Under the pieces are notes generated by a model that ran no database searches, was not told the origin of the DNA, and was given only the letters and a program-made list of their open reading frames with translations. The position numbers were made by a program, and so were the translations under genes. Of a stretch of 33,600 nucleotides of DNA, positions 1 through 7,530 are shown piece by piece. The DNA is from Nevskia soli (GTDB lineage Bacteria; Pseudomonadota; Gammaproteobacteria; Nevskiales; Nevskiaceae), in contig JAMFRN010000031.1 in NCBI GenBank assembly GCA_026224805.1, positions 1-33,600 on the forward strand, written 5' to 3'. The stretch's first letter is position 1; the number at the start of each line of letters is the position of its first letter.

Positions 1-151
1 CCGCGGCTGCACACGCCGCGGCCCCGCGCCGCCCCCGCCGCGGGACACTGCGGGCTCCGCGCGGGGGCGCCGTGGGGCCGCCGACACCCCCGCCCCTCGG
101 AACCCGGGCGGCCACCGGCCCCCCTACCGGGTTTCGGCTAACATTCCGCTC
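1..151. other. very GC-rich stretch, no gene seen
   Basis: No convincing reading frame. The bases are extremely G+C rich with short self-complementary runs, for example CCGCGG at both ends of the first 21 bases. It ends in a more balanced stretch just before the ATG at 152, which should hold that gene's promoter and leader. No clear Shine-Dalgarno is visible. Confidence 0.4.
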
Positions 152-676
152 ATGGAAAACCCTCCGCTGCTCCCCGCCAAGACCGTCGCCGCCTCCATCG
201 TGCGCGAGCAGGTCTACATGGTGTTTCCCAACGACCTCAATTCCAACGACACCGTCTTCGGCGGCCTGATCATGGCGCACATGGACCGGCTTGCCGCGGT
301 GGTGGCGGACCGGCATGCCGGCGGCGTCACCGTCACGGTCAGCGTCGACGCCGTGCATTTCATGGCCCCGGCCCAGCGCGGCGACGTGCTGGTGATGCAT
401 GCCGCCATCAACCGGGCCTGGCACAGCTCGATGGAAGTGGGTGTGCGCGTCGAAGCGGAAGCGATCGGCGGCGGCGAGCGCCGCCACATTCTTTCTGCCT
501 ACCTCACCTTCGTTGCGGTCGACCCCGACGGCAAGCCGCGGCCGGTGGCGCCGCTGTTGACCGAAACGCCGGAGGAAAAGCGTCGCTACGCGGAGGCCGA
601 CTTGCGCCGCGCCAATCGCCTGCAAAACGCTGAGCAGCTGAAACAGCTGCGTGCCTTGTCGCTCAAATCGGCCTGA
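152..676 (+). CDS. acyl-CoA thioesterase, single hotdog domain
   Basis: Probable acyl-CoA hydrolase that cleaves acyl-CoA to free acid and CoA in the cytoplasm. The 174-residue protein is one hotdog fold. Residues 30-38 (NSNDTVFGG) match the N-x-N-x-x-x-F-G-G signature of YciA/BACH-type thioesterases, followed by the helix IMAHMDRLAAV. The stretch VSVDAVHFMAPAQRGD (about 64-79) is the usual hotdog strand that leads into the dimer interface. A charged, Arg/Leu-rich tail of about 35 residues follows. The ATG at 152 gives a normal N-terminus for the family. It stands alone, convergent with the next gene, with 14 bases between the stops. Substrate chain length cannot be read from the sequence. 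Confidence 0.85.
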   Translation: MENPPLLPAKTVAASIVREQVYMVFPNDLNSNDTVFGGLIMAHMDRLAAVVADRHAGGVTVTVSVDAVHFMAPAQRGDVLVMHAAINRAWHSSMEVGVRVEAEAIGGGERRHILSAYLTFVAVDPDGKPRPVAPLLTETPEEKRRYAEADLRRANRLQNAEQLKQLRALSLKSA

Positions 677-690
677 CTCGCGCCGCTCAC

Positions 691-1158
691 TCAGGCGTGG
701 CTGTGCCGCCCCGGCACATAGCGCTCGCCGCCGCGCCGCTGCAGCTGCTTCAGCCGCAGCCAGCCGCCTGCGGCGCCCAGCAGTGGACTGATCACGATTA
801 GCGCGGTCTGCACCGCCGCCGGATCGTTCGACTTGCCCGAAGCCATGGCGTAAATGCCGAAGGCAATGCACAGGAACGAAGCCAGGGCGCCGTTCAGCAC
901 CTCGCCGCGCCTGGCAATCAGTGCCGCGACGTAGCCGCCGAGCACGGTGCAGGCCGCGCCGATCACCAACTGCAGGGCGTACAGGCCGGGGTTGGCATGC
1001 AGCAGGCCCAGCATCTGGTCGGGAATCTGCTGCTGCGGCACATGGCTCAGGTCGATCTTGCTGGCCAGATAAACGCCCAGAGGAATGGACAGGGCATTGC
1101 TGGCGACGACATCGACCACGCCGCCGACAGCCACGCCGGGTGTGGATACTTTGCTCAT
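691..1158 (-). CDS. small four-helix membrane protein, function unknown
   Basis: I do not recognise the family. The protein (155 residues from this start) has hydrophobic segments near residues 7-30 (AVGGVVDVVASNALSIPLGV), 55-80 (YALQLVIGAACTVLGGYVAAL), 85-105 and 118-138, then a basic tail ending KQLQRRGGERYVPGRHSHA. This suggests a four-pass inner-membrane protein with a positively charged cytoplasmic C-terminus. I chose the second in-frame ATG (1158) because GGAGAG lies six bases before it. The upstream ATG at 1170 has no such site. It lies on the same strand as the hydrolase gene that ends at 1374, about 215 bases downstream of it, so it probably has its own promoter. Confidence 0.7.
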   Translation of the reverse strand: MSKVSTPGVAVGGVVDVVASNALSIPLGVYLASKIDLSHVPQQQIPDQMLGLLHANPGLYALQLVIGAACTVLGGYVAALIARRGEVLNGALASFLCIAFGIYAMASGKSNDPAAVQTALIVISPLLGAAGGWLRLKQLQRRGGERYVPGRHSHA

Positions 1159-1373
1159 CACGCTCTCCATGTGGGCCGGGCGCTCTTCAATGAGCCTCGC
1201 CGCATGGAGATGCGACGCCGGACTTGCCTAATTTAGACAGCGCCGGGGCCGAGCGTTCCATCGGATTTCGCGGGTGGTCCGTATGGAATGCATCCCGCAG
1301 GATGCAATGAACGAAGGGAATTGCATCAATCGAGCCCATCCAACGAAGCAATGCGCCTCCTATGTCTGGAGGC
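1159..1373. other. intergenic region with a short hairpin
   Basis: No gene is seen. A perfect 7-bp hairpin, TGCATCC-CGCA-GGATGCA, lies at 1289-1306, and related GCATC words occur just either side. Apparent frames across this stretch are continuations of noncoding frames opposite the hydrolase gene. Confidence 0.4.
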
Positions 1374-2381
1374 CTAGCCGCCCACCACCTGGTCGATGGC
1401 GCCGAAGATCGACTGTCCGTCCTCGCCGAACATCTCGATGCGCACGCGGTCGCCCTGTTTGAGGAACGGCGTCTGCGCCTGGCCCAACTGGATGGTCTCG
1501 ATGGTGCGCACTTCCGCCAGGCAGGAATAGCCGACGCCGCCCTGGTCCACCGGCTTGCCCGGCCCGCCGTCCGGCCCGCGGTTGGAGACGGTGCCGCTGC
1601 CGACGATGGCGCCGGCGCCGAGCGCGCGCGTCTTCGCCGCATGGGCGACGAGTGTCGGGAAATCGAAAGTCATATCGACGCCGGCATCGGGCTGGCCCAG
1701 TTTGCGGCCGTTGATCTGCGACAGCAGCGGCCGGTGCACGCGAGCGCCATCCCAGGCCGCGCCGAGCTCGTCCGGCGTCACCGCGCAGGGCGAGAAGGCG
1801 CTGCTCGGCTTGGACTGGAAGAAGCCGAAGCCCTTGGCCAGCTCGTTGGGAATCAGGCCGCGCAGCGACACGTCGTTGACCAGCAGCAACAGGCGGATCG
1901 CCTGCCCGGCCTGCGCCGGCGGGCTGCCCAGCGCCACGTCGCCGGTGATCACGGCGATCTCGGCTTCCAGGTCGCAGCCCCAGGCGGCGTCGGCCAGCGG
2001 GATCGGCTGCGTCGGCGCCAGGAAAGTATCGCTGCCGCCCTGGTACATCAGCGGATCGGTCCAGAAGCTCGGAGGCATGTCGGCGCCGCGCGCCTTACGC
2101 ACCAGCTCGACGTGATTGACGTAGGCGCTGCCGTCGGCCCACTGGTAGGCGCGCGGCAGCGGCGACAGGCATTCCCCGGTGTTGAAGGCCATGGTGCCGG
2201 CGATCATGCCCTGGTTGAGGCGCGCGGACAGCGCTTCCAGTTCCGGCGCGATGGTGTCCCAGTCGTCCAGCGCCGCCTGCAGGGTTTTCACGTGCGGCGC
2301 GGGCGCGGCGTGTGAGAGGTTGCGGCTGACCACGACGAGGCGGCCGTCACGCGTGCCGTCTTTCAGCGTTGCAAGTTTCAT
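1374..2381 (-). CDS. fumarylacetoacetate hydrolase family protein
   Basis: C-C bond hydrolase of the FAH superfamily. A likely role is the last step of tyrosine/homogentisate breakdown (fumarylacetoacetate to fumarate and acetoacetate) or a related beta-diketone hydrolysis. The protein is 335 residues. The FAH N-terminal part (MKLATLKDGTRDGRLVVVSR) is followed by the metal-binding core, with DLEAEIAVITGDV, VNDVSLRG and KPSSAFSPCAVTPDEL, and then GAIVGSGTVSN near the C-terminus, a normal order for bacterial members of this length. The gene lies 57 bases downstream of the histidine kinase gene on the same strand, but nothing functional links them. hpd and phhA are about 3 kb away. Their presence supports a tyrosine-pathway role, although hmgA and maiA are not in the window. 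Confidence 0.85.
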   Translation of the reverse strand: MKLATLKDGTRDGRLVVVSRNLSHAAPAPHVKTLQAALDDWDTIAPELEALSARLNQGMIAGTMAFNTGECLSPLPRAYQWADGSAYVNHVELVRKARGADMPPSFWTDPLMYQGGSDTFLAPTQPIPLADAAWGCDLEAEIAVITGDVALGSPPAQAGQAIRLLLLVNDVSLRGLIPNELAKGFGFFQSKPSSAFSPCAVTPDELGAAWDGARVHRPLLSQINGRKLGQPDAGVDMTFDFPTLVAHAAKTRALGAGAIVGSGTVSNRGPDGGPGKPVDQGGVGYSCLAEVRTIETIQLGQAQTPFLKQGDRVRIEMFGEDGQSIFGAIDQVVGG

Positions 2382-2389
2382 GCGGCTCC

Positions 2390-2425
2390 GGAATCGGTTG
2401 GCGGAACGATCGGCTCCGCGATTCC
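2390..2425. repeat. nested inverted repeat upstream of the FAH-family gene
   Basis: GGAATCG (2390-2396) pairs with CGATTCC (2419-2425). Inside it, GCGGA (2401-2405) pairs with TCCGC (2415-2419, sharing one base with the outer arm), around the palindromic core CGATCG. It lies in the 57-base gap between the kinase stop and the hydrolase ATG. It could be a weak terminator or leader structure, but there is no T-tract. Confidence 0.35.
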
Positions 2426-2438
2426 CAGCATTTTACGC

Positions 2439-3791
2439 CTAGGCCGCGTTCCCGCCGGAGGATGCGGCGACCAAGGGCAGCGACAGCGTGACGCACAAAC
2501 CGCCGCCGGGTGCATTGACGGCAACGGCCTGCCCGCCGTGGGCGCGGGCTATGCGTTCGACGATGGCCAGGCCCAGGCCATGGCCTTCGGCGCGCACCGC
2601 GTTGGCGCCGCGGAAGAACGGCCGGAACAGTTTCGGCAAATCGGCCTCGGGCACGCCGGGCCCGTGATCGCGCACGCTCAGTTCGGCGCGATCGCCGTTG
2701 CGCGCGAGCCGCAGCAGCACTTCGCCGCCGCCGGCGTACTTGATGGCGTTGGAGAGCAGGTTGTCCAGCGCCCGCGCCAGCAGCTGCGCGTTGCCGGAGG
2801 TTTCCAGCAGCCCGGCGACGTCAAGCCGCAGCTGGATGCCGTGGGAGCCCGCATCCAGCTCCGCTTCGGCCAGGCAATCGCCGGCCAGCGCGGCCAGGTC
2901 CACCGGGTCGCGGGTCATGCCCGGCAGATCCCCTTCCATGCGCGACAGGGCCAGCAGCTCGCCGATCAGCACGTCGAGCCGCGCGATCTCGTGCTCGGCC
3001 CGCTCGAAATGCCCCACGGCGCCGCTGCCGGATTCCTGCCGCGCCAGCTCCAGGATCAGCTGCAGCCGCGCCAGCGGCGAGCGCAGCTCATGCGATACGT
3101 CCTGCAGCACGCCGCGCTCGTGCGCCACCAGCGCCTCGATGCGACCCGCCATGTGATCGAACTCACGCGCCAGCAGGCCCAGCTCGTCGCGCGCCTGCGG
3201 AAAACGTCCGCCGACGCGGGACGACAGGTCGCCGGCGGCCATGCGCTGCGCCGCCTGCTGCAAGGCCGCCACCGGCTGCGCGATACTGCGCGCCACCCAC
3301 CAGCCGACGCCGCCGATGACCAGCATCGACAGCAGAATCTGCACCAACAGCAGCATCTCGATCCTCGCGTGCTGCGGTTTCGGCCCGCGCAGTACCACCA
3401 GCTGGCGCGGCACACCGTCGCTGCCCACGATCTTCTGCCCCACCAGCAGCATTTCCGGCACCGGACGCAGCACGATGCTGTCGCTGGCCAGCAGCTGCGG
3501 CAGGTGATGCATCAGCGGCGGAATCGGCGGCCAGTCCAGCACGTTGACGCCGTTTTCGAACAGCGTCACCTGCACGTGTTCCTCGCGCCGCATCATCGCG
3601 GCCCAGTCCTCCAGCGCCGCGCGGCCGCCCTTGATGTAGGTGGCATCGGCGGTTTGCGCCAGCGCTGGCCAGTCCAGCTCGACGCCGTAGGCGCGGCGGG
3701 CGATGCGCTCGGTGACCAGCACGCTGACCAGCAGCGTGGCCATGTTGGCCACGAAGAACCACAGCAGCAGGCGGCGGTAGAGTGGGCTCAA
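2439..3791 (-). CDS. sensor histidine kinase, CpxA-like
   Basis: Inner-membrane sensor kinase, 450 residues. A first membrane helix lies at about 8-28. A periplasmic sensor region of roughly 115 residues follows, then a second helix at about 145-168 and a HAMP linker with the typical AAGDLSSRV at 185-193. The HisKA box is DVSHELRSPL with phospho-acceptor His234. The ATPase domain carries the N box NLLSNAIKYA (344-353), G1 DHGPGVP, the F box LFRPFFRG and G2 GHGLGLAI. All catalytic elements look intact. It begins 21 bases after the response regulator stop, so the two form an operon. Architecture and partner resemble CpxA, but the stimulus cannot be inferred. Confidence 0.93.
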   Translation of the reverse strand: MSPLYRRLLLWFFVANMATLLVSVLVTERIARRAYGVELDWPALAQTADATYIKGGRAALEDWAAMMRREEHVQVTLFENGVNVLDWPPIPPLMHHLPQLLASDSIVLRPVPEMLLVGQKIVGSDGVPRQLVVLRGPKPQHARIEMLLLVQILLSMLVIGGVGWWVARSIAQPVAALQQAAQRMAAGDLSSRVGGRFPQARDELGLLAREFDHMAGRIEALVAHERGVLQDVSHELRSPLARLQLILELARQESGSGAVGHFERAEHEIARLDVLIGELLALSRMEGDLPGMTRDPVDLAALAGDCLAEAELDAGSHGIQLRLDVAGLLETSGNAQLLARALDNLLSNAIKYAGGGEVLLRLARNGDRAELSVRDHGPGVPEADLPKLFRPFFRGANAVRAEGHGLGLAIVERIARAHGGQAVAVNAPGGGLCVTLSLPLVAASSGGNAA

Positions 3792-3812
3792 ATGGGTCTT
3801 TGACGCAGCGGC

Positions 3813-4499
3813 TCAGGGCCGCTGCGTCACCAGCAGATAGCCGGCGCCGCGTACCGCCTCGATCGCCGGCGCGCTGGACGAAGCTTCCGACAGCTTGCGC
3901 CGCAGGCGGCTGACGTGAACGTCGACGCTGCGGTCGAAGCGCTCGATCTCGCGGCCCAGCGCCAGGCGCGTCAGCGTGGCCTTGCCCACCACTTCGCCGG
4001 CGTGCTGGGCCAGCGTCAGCAGCAGGGCGAACTCAGCGCCGGTCAGGCGCAGCTCCTGGCCTTCCACCGAGGCGCGCCGCTCCGCCGGATGCAGGTGCAG
4101 CGGGCCCAGGTTCAATTCATCCGCCGCCGGCAGGGTTTGACGGCGCAGCTGCGCGCGCACCCGCGCCAGCAGCTCGCGCGGCAGGCAGGGCTTGGACAGG
4201 TAGTCGTCGGCGCCCAGTTCCAGGCCCACCACGCGATCCACCGGCTCGCCGCGCGCCGACAGCATGATCACCGGCAGGCGATGCTGCTGGCGCAGCTCGC
4301 GCAGCGTCTCCAGCCCGTCGCTGCCGGGCATCATCACGTCGAGGATCAGCAATTCGGGGCGCAGGCTGGCGTCGCGCAGGCGCGTCAGCACCGCTTCGCC
4401 ATCGTGTACGGTATCGACTTCAAAGCCCTCGCGGCGCAGGTAATCGGCCAGCAGGGCGCACAGCTCGCGGTCGTCGTCGGCTATCAGGATGCGTGACAT
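3813..4499 (-). CDS. OmpR/CpxR-family response regulator
   Basis: DNA-binding response regulator of 228 residues, partner of the kinase just downstream. The receiver domain has the acidic pocket ADDD (7-10), phospho-acceptor Asp54 in LILDVMMPG, Ser81 and Lys103 in LSKP. The C-terminal winged helix is OmpR type, with FDRSVDVHVSRLRRKL as recognition helix and EAVRGAGYLL as wing; this resembles CpxR. The frame is open further upstream to 4727, but that extension is Arg-rich and runs through an intergenic repeat. I take the ATG at 4499, which follows AGGGGG closely and gives the standard MSRILIADDD start. Confidence 0.93.
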   Translation of the reverse strand: MSRILIADDDRELCALLADYLRREGFEVDTVHDGEAVLTRLRDASLRPELLILDVMMPGSDGLETLRELRQQHRLPVIMLSARGEPVDRVVGLELGADDYLSKPCLPRELLARVRAQLRRQTLPAADELNLGPLHLHPAERRASVEGQELRLTGAEFALLLTLAQHAGEVVGKATLTRLALGREIERFDRSVDVHVSRLRRKLSEASSSAPAIEAVRGAGYLLVTQRP

Positions 4500-4659
4500 C
4501 CCCCTACTGTCGGGCCGCGAGCCCTTCTCCGCAACTTCGGACGACTTGGTTTTACCCATCTTTACGTACGCGGGGCGCCTCCGGCTTGCAGCGGATCTGC
4601 GCGGCCGCGTCCGTCTGCAACCACACAAGACCAGCTTTCGGCGCCGCAGTTCCCTGAAA

Positions 4660-4680
4660 GCCGATCGCGGAGCGATCGGC
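4660..4680. repeat. 8-bp perfect hairpin upstream of the response regulator
   Basis: GCCGATCG (4660-4667) and CGATCGGC (4673-4680) are exact reverse complements around CGGAG. It sits about 160 bases upstream of the response regulator start, within the 411-base space 4500-4910 that holds no gene. The rest of that space contains the element at 4695-4777, and otherwise nothing recognisable. Confidence 0.45.
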
Positions 4681-4694
4681 GGGATGAGTTTCTT

Positions 4695-4777
4695 GTAGGG
4701 TGGGTGGAGCGAAGCGCAACCCACCACCTCTTGCGCAGCGGTGGATTAGGCGCCCGCAGGCGCTCCACCCACCTTAC
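4695..4777. repeat. nested inverted-repeat element with GAGCGAAGCG loop (copy 1)
   Basis: The outer arms 4695-4711 and 4761-4777 are complementary at 16 of 17 positions. The left half also forms its own hairpin, with GGTGGGT (4699-4705) pairing with ACCCACC (4719-4725) over a loop that contains GAGCGAAGCG. The same layout with a different stem recurs at 11963-12052 and, as a single hairpin, at 12077-12106. Elements of this look (GTAGG-type hairpins) are scattered in many proteobacterial genomes. I have no name for this one. Confidence 0.6.
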
Positions 4778-4900
4778 GGGTGCTGCGTACTCGTCGGTTC
4801 GGATCTGGTCCGCTGCATGCTTGCGCGATGGATGCGCTTCGCTGCGTTTATCCCGGGCGCAGCCGAGGGACTCAGCACATCTTGCGATTACTGCTGCAAT

Positions 4901-4920
4901 GGCAAGCCTGTCAGCTTGCC
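4901..4920 (-). terminator. 7-bp perfect hairpin enclosing the DUF3291 stop codon
   Basis: GGCAAGC (4901-4907) and GCTTGCC (4914-4920) are exact reverse complements. The TGA of the minus-strand DUF3291 gene (4911-4913) lies in the six-base loop. No T-tract follows on the minus strand, so it may protect the transcript end rather than terminate transcription. Confidence 0.4.
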
Positions 4921-5411
4921 GGGCACTCATCCTGAAACGGCGCCGGCCTGTGCGAGGCTGCCTGATCGGGCTGTGGATATGCTTCGCGAAAGGTGAAGGC
5001 GAATCGTGTCGGGCCATGCTCGCGCAGATGTGCCAACTTCGACAGCGCCTCTTCGATCGACGGACGGTGTCCGCGCGGCACCCACCACAACACCATGAAG
5101 GCTTCCGCCATGCGGCCGAACCATTCCCGCCGCCGCCGCATGATCTCGACGTGGCCGGATTTGTAGACGTAGGCGTTCAGCGCCGCCACGCTGTCCCACA
5201 CCGAAATATTGATCAGCGTGTTCTCGCCCAGCGGGCGGAACGCCGTGGCGTCGCCTTCATCGCCCTTCAGGCGCCAGACGTAACCGGGCGAAGCCTCGGC
5301 CAGCGCGTTGATGCGGTCCAGGTTGGCGACGAAGTCGGCCATTACCGGCGACTCCAGCGGCGCCTTCATTTCCGCGATATTCAATTCCGCCAACTCGTAA
5401 CCGGACATCAT
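4911..5411 (-). CDS. DUF3291 domain protein
   Basis: Protein of about 166 residues that matches DUF3291 (a ferredoxin-like, antibiotic-biosynthesis-monooxygenase-like fold) by its aromatic-rich core. Visible motifs are ELAELNIAEMKAPLE near the start, then SPGYVWRLKGDEGDATAF, NISVWDSVAALNAYVYK, HVEIMRRRREWF and FMVLWWVPRGHRPSIEEAL. No enzymatic role is established. I chose the first of two consecutive ATGs (5411) because GGGAGAGG lies just ahead; the frame is open a further 12 codons upstream without support. It begins 46 bases after the hpd stop on the same strand, so it is probably transcribed with hpd, suggesting an accessory role in aromatic metabolism. That link is inference. Confidence 0.82.
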   Translation of the reverse strand: MMSGYELAELNIAEMKAPLESPVMADFVANLDRINALAEASPGYVWRLKGDEGDATAFRPLGENTLINISVWDSVAALNAYVYKSGHVEIMRRRREWFGRMAEAFMVLWWVPRGHRPSIEEALSKLAHLREHGPTRFAFTFREAYPQPDQAASHRPAPFQDECPAS

Positions 5412-5457
5412 CCTCTCCCTTTCAGAGCAGAAGCCGCTGGCGCGCAATACGCCGGAT

Positions 5458-6531
5458 TCACGCCACCTCTTTGCTCAAAACGCCGCGCCGGATCTGGTCT
5501 TCCTCGATGCTCTCGAACAGCGCCTTGAAGTTGCCTTCGCCGAAGCCCTCGTTGCCCTTGCGCTGGATGATCTCGAAGAAGATCGGGCCGATCACGGTGG
5601 AAGTGAAGATCTGCAGCAGGATGCCGTCCTGCACGCTGCCGTCGATCAGCAGGCGCAGCTCGCGCAGCCGCGCCACGCTTTCCTGGTGGCCGGGCACGCG
5701 GCCTTCGATCTTCTCGTAGTAGGTTTCCGGCGTGTCCATGAACACCACGCCGCGCTGGCGCAGGGCCTGCACCGTAGCGTAGATGTCGTCGGTGCCCAGC
5801 GCCAGGTGCTGGATGCCCTCGCCGCGGTAGTCGCGGATGAATTCGGCGATCTGGCTCTTGTCGTCGGCGCTCTCGTTGATCGGGATGCGCAGCTTGCCGC
5901 AGGGGCTGGTCAGCGCGCGCGACACCAGGCCGGTCTGCTTGCCCTCGATGTCGAAGTAGCGGATCTCGCGGAAGTTGGCGATGCGCTCGTAGAAGCCGGA
6001 CCACACGTCCATGTTGCCCTTCTCGACGTTGTGGGTCAGGTGGTCGAGCAGCTTCAGGCCGACGCCCTGCGGCTGCTGGTCGGCGCCCTCGATCGGCACG
6101 AAGTCGACGTCGTAGATGGTCTTGTCGCCGTAGCGGTCGATGAAGTACAGCACGCTGTTGCCGATGCCGTACACCGCCGGCAGGTTCAGCTCCATGAAGC
6201 CGGGCTTGGTGTCGAACGGCACCGCGCCCTGCGCCACGGCATGGGCATAGGCCTTGGCGGCGTCCTTGACGCGCCAGCCCATGGCGCAGGCGGAGGGGCC
6301 GTGTGCCTGGGCGAACTGGGCGAAATGCGTGTAAGGCGTACCGTTGACCAGGAAGTTGTTGTCGCCCGGGCGGAACTGCGTCACGTCCTTGCTGGGGTGG
6401 CGCGCCACCGCGGTGAAGCCGAGCAGCCCGAACAGCGTGTGCAGTTGCTCGATGCCGGCGCGATTCGGCGCGGTGTATTCGACGAACTCGAAGCCGTCGG
6501 TCTGCAGCGGATTGGTGGTGTTCTTTTCCAT
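5458..6531 (-). CDS. hpd: 4-hydroxyphenylpyruvate dioxygenase
   Basis: Non-heme Fe(II) enzyme that converts 4-hydroxyphenylpyruvate and O2 to homogentisate and CO2, the second step of tyrosine breakdown after transamination. The 357-residue protein has the usual two vicinal-oxygen-chelate halves. All three iron ligands are visible: His164 in LLDHLTHNV, His242 in GIQHLALGTDD and Glu320 in GPIFFEIIQRKG. The conserved C-terminal GNEGFGEGNFKALFESIE closes the active site. The ATG at 6531 gives the normal family start. phhA lies 95 bases upstream on the same strand, separated by a hairpin and a candidate promoter with a dyad. A DUF3291 gene follows. Confidence 0.96.
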   Translation of the reverse strand: MEKNTTNPLQTDGFEFVEYTAPNRAGIEQLHTLFGLLGFTAVARHPSKDVTQFRPGDNNFLVNGTPYTHFAQFAQAHGPSACAMGWRVKDAAKAYAHAVAQGAVPFDTKPGFMELNLPAVYGIGNSVLYFIDRYGDKTIYDVDFVPIEGADQQPQGVGLKLLDHLTHNVEKGNMDVWSGFYERIANFREIRYFDIEGKQTGLVSRALTSPCGKLRIPINESADDKSQIAEFIRDYRGEGIQHLALGTDDIYATVQALRQRGVVFMDTPETYYEKIEGRVPGHQESVARLRELRLLIDGSVQDGILLQIFTSTVIGPIFFEIIQRKGNEGFGEGNFKALFESIEEDQIRRGVLSKEVA

Positions 6532-6583
6532 CGTGAATCTCCAGGGGTCGCGGCTGTGATCCGCGCATGAAAACTAGTGATTT

Positions 6584-6603
6584 TGTAATACGCCCAAATT
6601 ACA
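6584..6603. promoter_or_regulatory. candidate operator dyad upstream of hpd
   Basis: TGTAAT (6584-6589) and ATTACA (6598-6603) are exact reverse complements eight bases apart, about 53-72 bases upstream of the hpd ATG. The half-sites look like TyrR-type TGTAAA/TTTACA, but the spacing is two bases longer than the TyrR consensus. The dyad covers the -10 of the promoter proposed here, so a bound protein should control hpd. Confidence 0.45.
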
Positions 6604-6613
6604 GACCGCTCAA
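6585..6613 (-). promoter_or_regulatory. candidate sigma70 promoter of hpd
   Basis: On the minus strand TTGAGC (6613-6608) is followed after 17 bases by TATTAC (6590-6585). Each matches the consensus at four of six positions. Transcription would begin near 6578, leaving a leader of about 45 bases before the hpd ATG. Confidence 0.4.
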
Positions 6614-6622
6614 GCGGTCTGT
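6601..6622 (-). terminator. 10-bp perfect hairpin between phhA and hpd
   Basis: ACAGACCGCT (6601-6610) pairs exactly with AGCGGTCTGT (6613-6622). It begins four bases after the phhA stop on the minus strand and is followed by TAATTTG. It is probably a terminator or attenuator that separates phhA from hpd, although the T-run is short. Confidence 0.55.
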
Positions 6623-6626
6623 TGTT

Positions 6627-7481
6627 TCAATATGCGGTTGCCGCCGTTGCCGGCAAGGGTTCAGCCTTCGGCGGAAACAGCGGCGCATGCAGCCCCATGT
6701 GCTTGGCTTGCTGCACCAGGTCCATGATGTCGCGCTGGGTCATCTCGAACAGCTGGCGCAGGTCTTCGATGACGTAGTACAGCGGCTGCATGATGTCGAT
6801 GCGGTAGGGCGTACGCAGCGCGTCGACGATGTCGAAGGGCCGGCGCAGCGCCTTGCCGCTGTTGTAGGCGTACTCGGTTTCGCCGATGGAGGAGAGGATG
6901 CCGCCACCGTAGATGCGCAGCGCCTCGCCGGGTTTCTGCATCAGGCCGAACTCCACCGTGAACCAGTACATGCGCGCCAGATACACGCGATCCTCGCGGC
7001 TGGCGGCCAGGCCCAGCTTGCCGTAGATGTGGGTGAAGTCGGCGAAGTATTGATTGGTCAGCAGCGGCGTATGGCCGAAGATCTCGTGGAAGATGTCCGG
7101 TTCCTGCAGATAGTCCAGTTCCTCGCGGGTGCGCACGAAGGTGGCGGCAGGAAACTTGCGGTCGGCGAGCAGGGCGAAGAATTCGGAAAACGGGATCAGC
7201 GCCGGCACCAGCGCCACTTCCCAGCCGGTTTCGCGCTTGAGCCGGCGCGACACCTCGCCCAGCTGCGGGACGCGATCCTCCGGCAGCCCGAGCAGATCCA
7301 GGCCCTGCATGAACTCGTCGCAGGCCTTGCCGCGGATCGCCTGCTTTTGCCGCGCGAACAGCTCCGCCCAGATGGCGTTTTCCTCGTCGGAATAACGGAT
7401 CTGGCCGGATGCGTCGGGCAGCGGCGAAACGTACTTGGTTTGCTTTGGGGTCTGCTTGGCCACGGGCTCCTCCAGCGGCAT
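6627..7481 (-). CDS. phhA: phenylalanine 4-monooxygenase
   Basis: Pterin-dependent non-heme iron hydroxylase that turns phenylalanine into tyrosine with tetrahydrobiopterin and O2, feeding the hpd pathway. The 284-residue length is that of bacterial single-domain PhhA, without the ACT regulatory domain of animal enzymes. The iron facial triad is visible: His132 and His137 in PDIFHEIFGHTPLL, and Glu177 in YWFTVEFGL. The start is uncertain. The ATG at 7481 lacks a Shine-Dalgarno, whereas GGAGGAG precedes a GTG at 7463 that would shorten the protein by six residues. No pterin carbinolamine dehydratase (phhB) neighbours it. An Lrp-type regulator is divergently transcribed from the other side of a 114-base intergenic region. 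Confidence 0.95.
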   Translation of the reverse strand: MPLEEPVAKQTPKQTKYVSPLPDASGQIRYSDEENAIWAELFARQKQAIRGKACDEFMQGLDLLGLPEDRVPQLGEVSRRLKRETGWEVALVPALIPFSEFFALLADRKFPAATFVRTREELDYLQEPDIFHEIFGHTPLLTNQYFADFTHIYGKLGLAASREDRVYLARMYWFTVEFGLMQKPGEALRIYGGGILSSIGETEYAYNSGKALRRPFDIVDALRTPYRIDIMQPLYYVIEDLRQLFEMTQRDIMDLVQQAKHMGLHAPLFPPKAEPLPATAATAY

Positions 7482-7514
7482 GCCGCTAAAGACTCACTCT
7501 AGCGTGAACCAGCC

Positions 7515-7530
7515 GCGCTTTCCTTGCCAA
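7515..7530 (-). promoter_or_regulatory. possible sigma54-like element upstream of phhA
   Basis: On the minus strand TTGGCAAGGAAAGCGC has the GG-N10-GC spacing of sigma54 promoters and a good -24 box (TTGGCAAG). The -12 box (GCGC instead of TTGC) is poor. It lies about 35-50 bases upstream of phhA. This is a weak call. Confidence 0.2.

Noticed and set aside
1362-2315. 317-codon plus-strand frame opposite the FAH-family gene
   Set aside because: No family resemblance; the opposite strand encodes a conserved enzyme over the same bases.
4500-4727. 76-codon N-terminal extension of the response regulator
   Set aside because: It runs through hairpin repeats and is Arg-rich. Receiver domains begin at the chosen MSRILIADDD.
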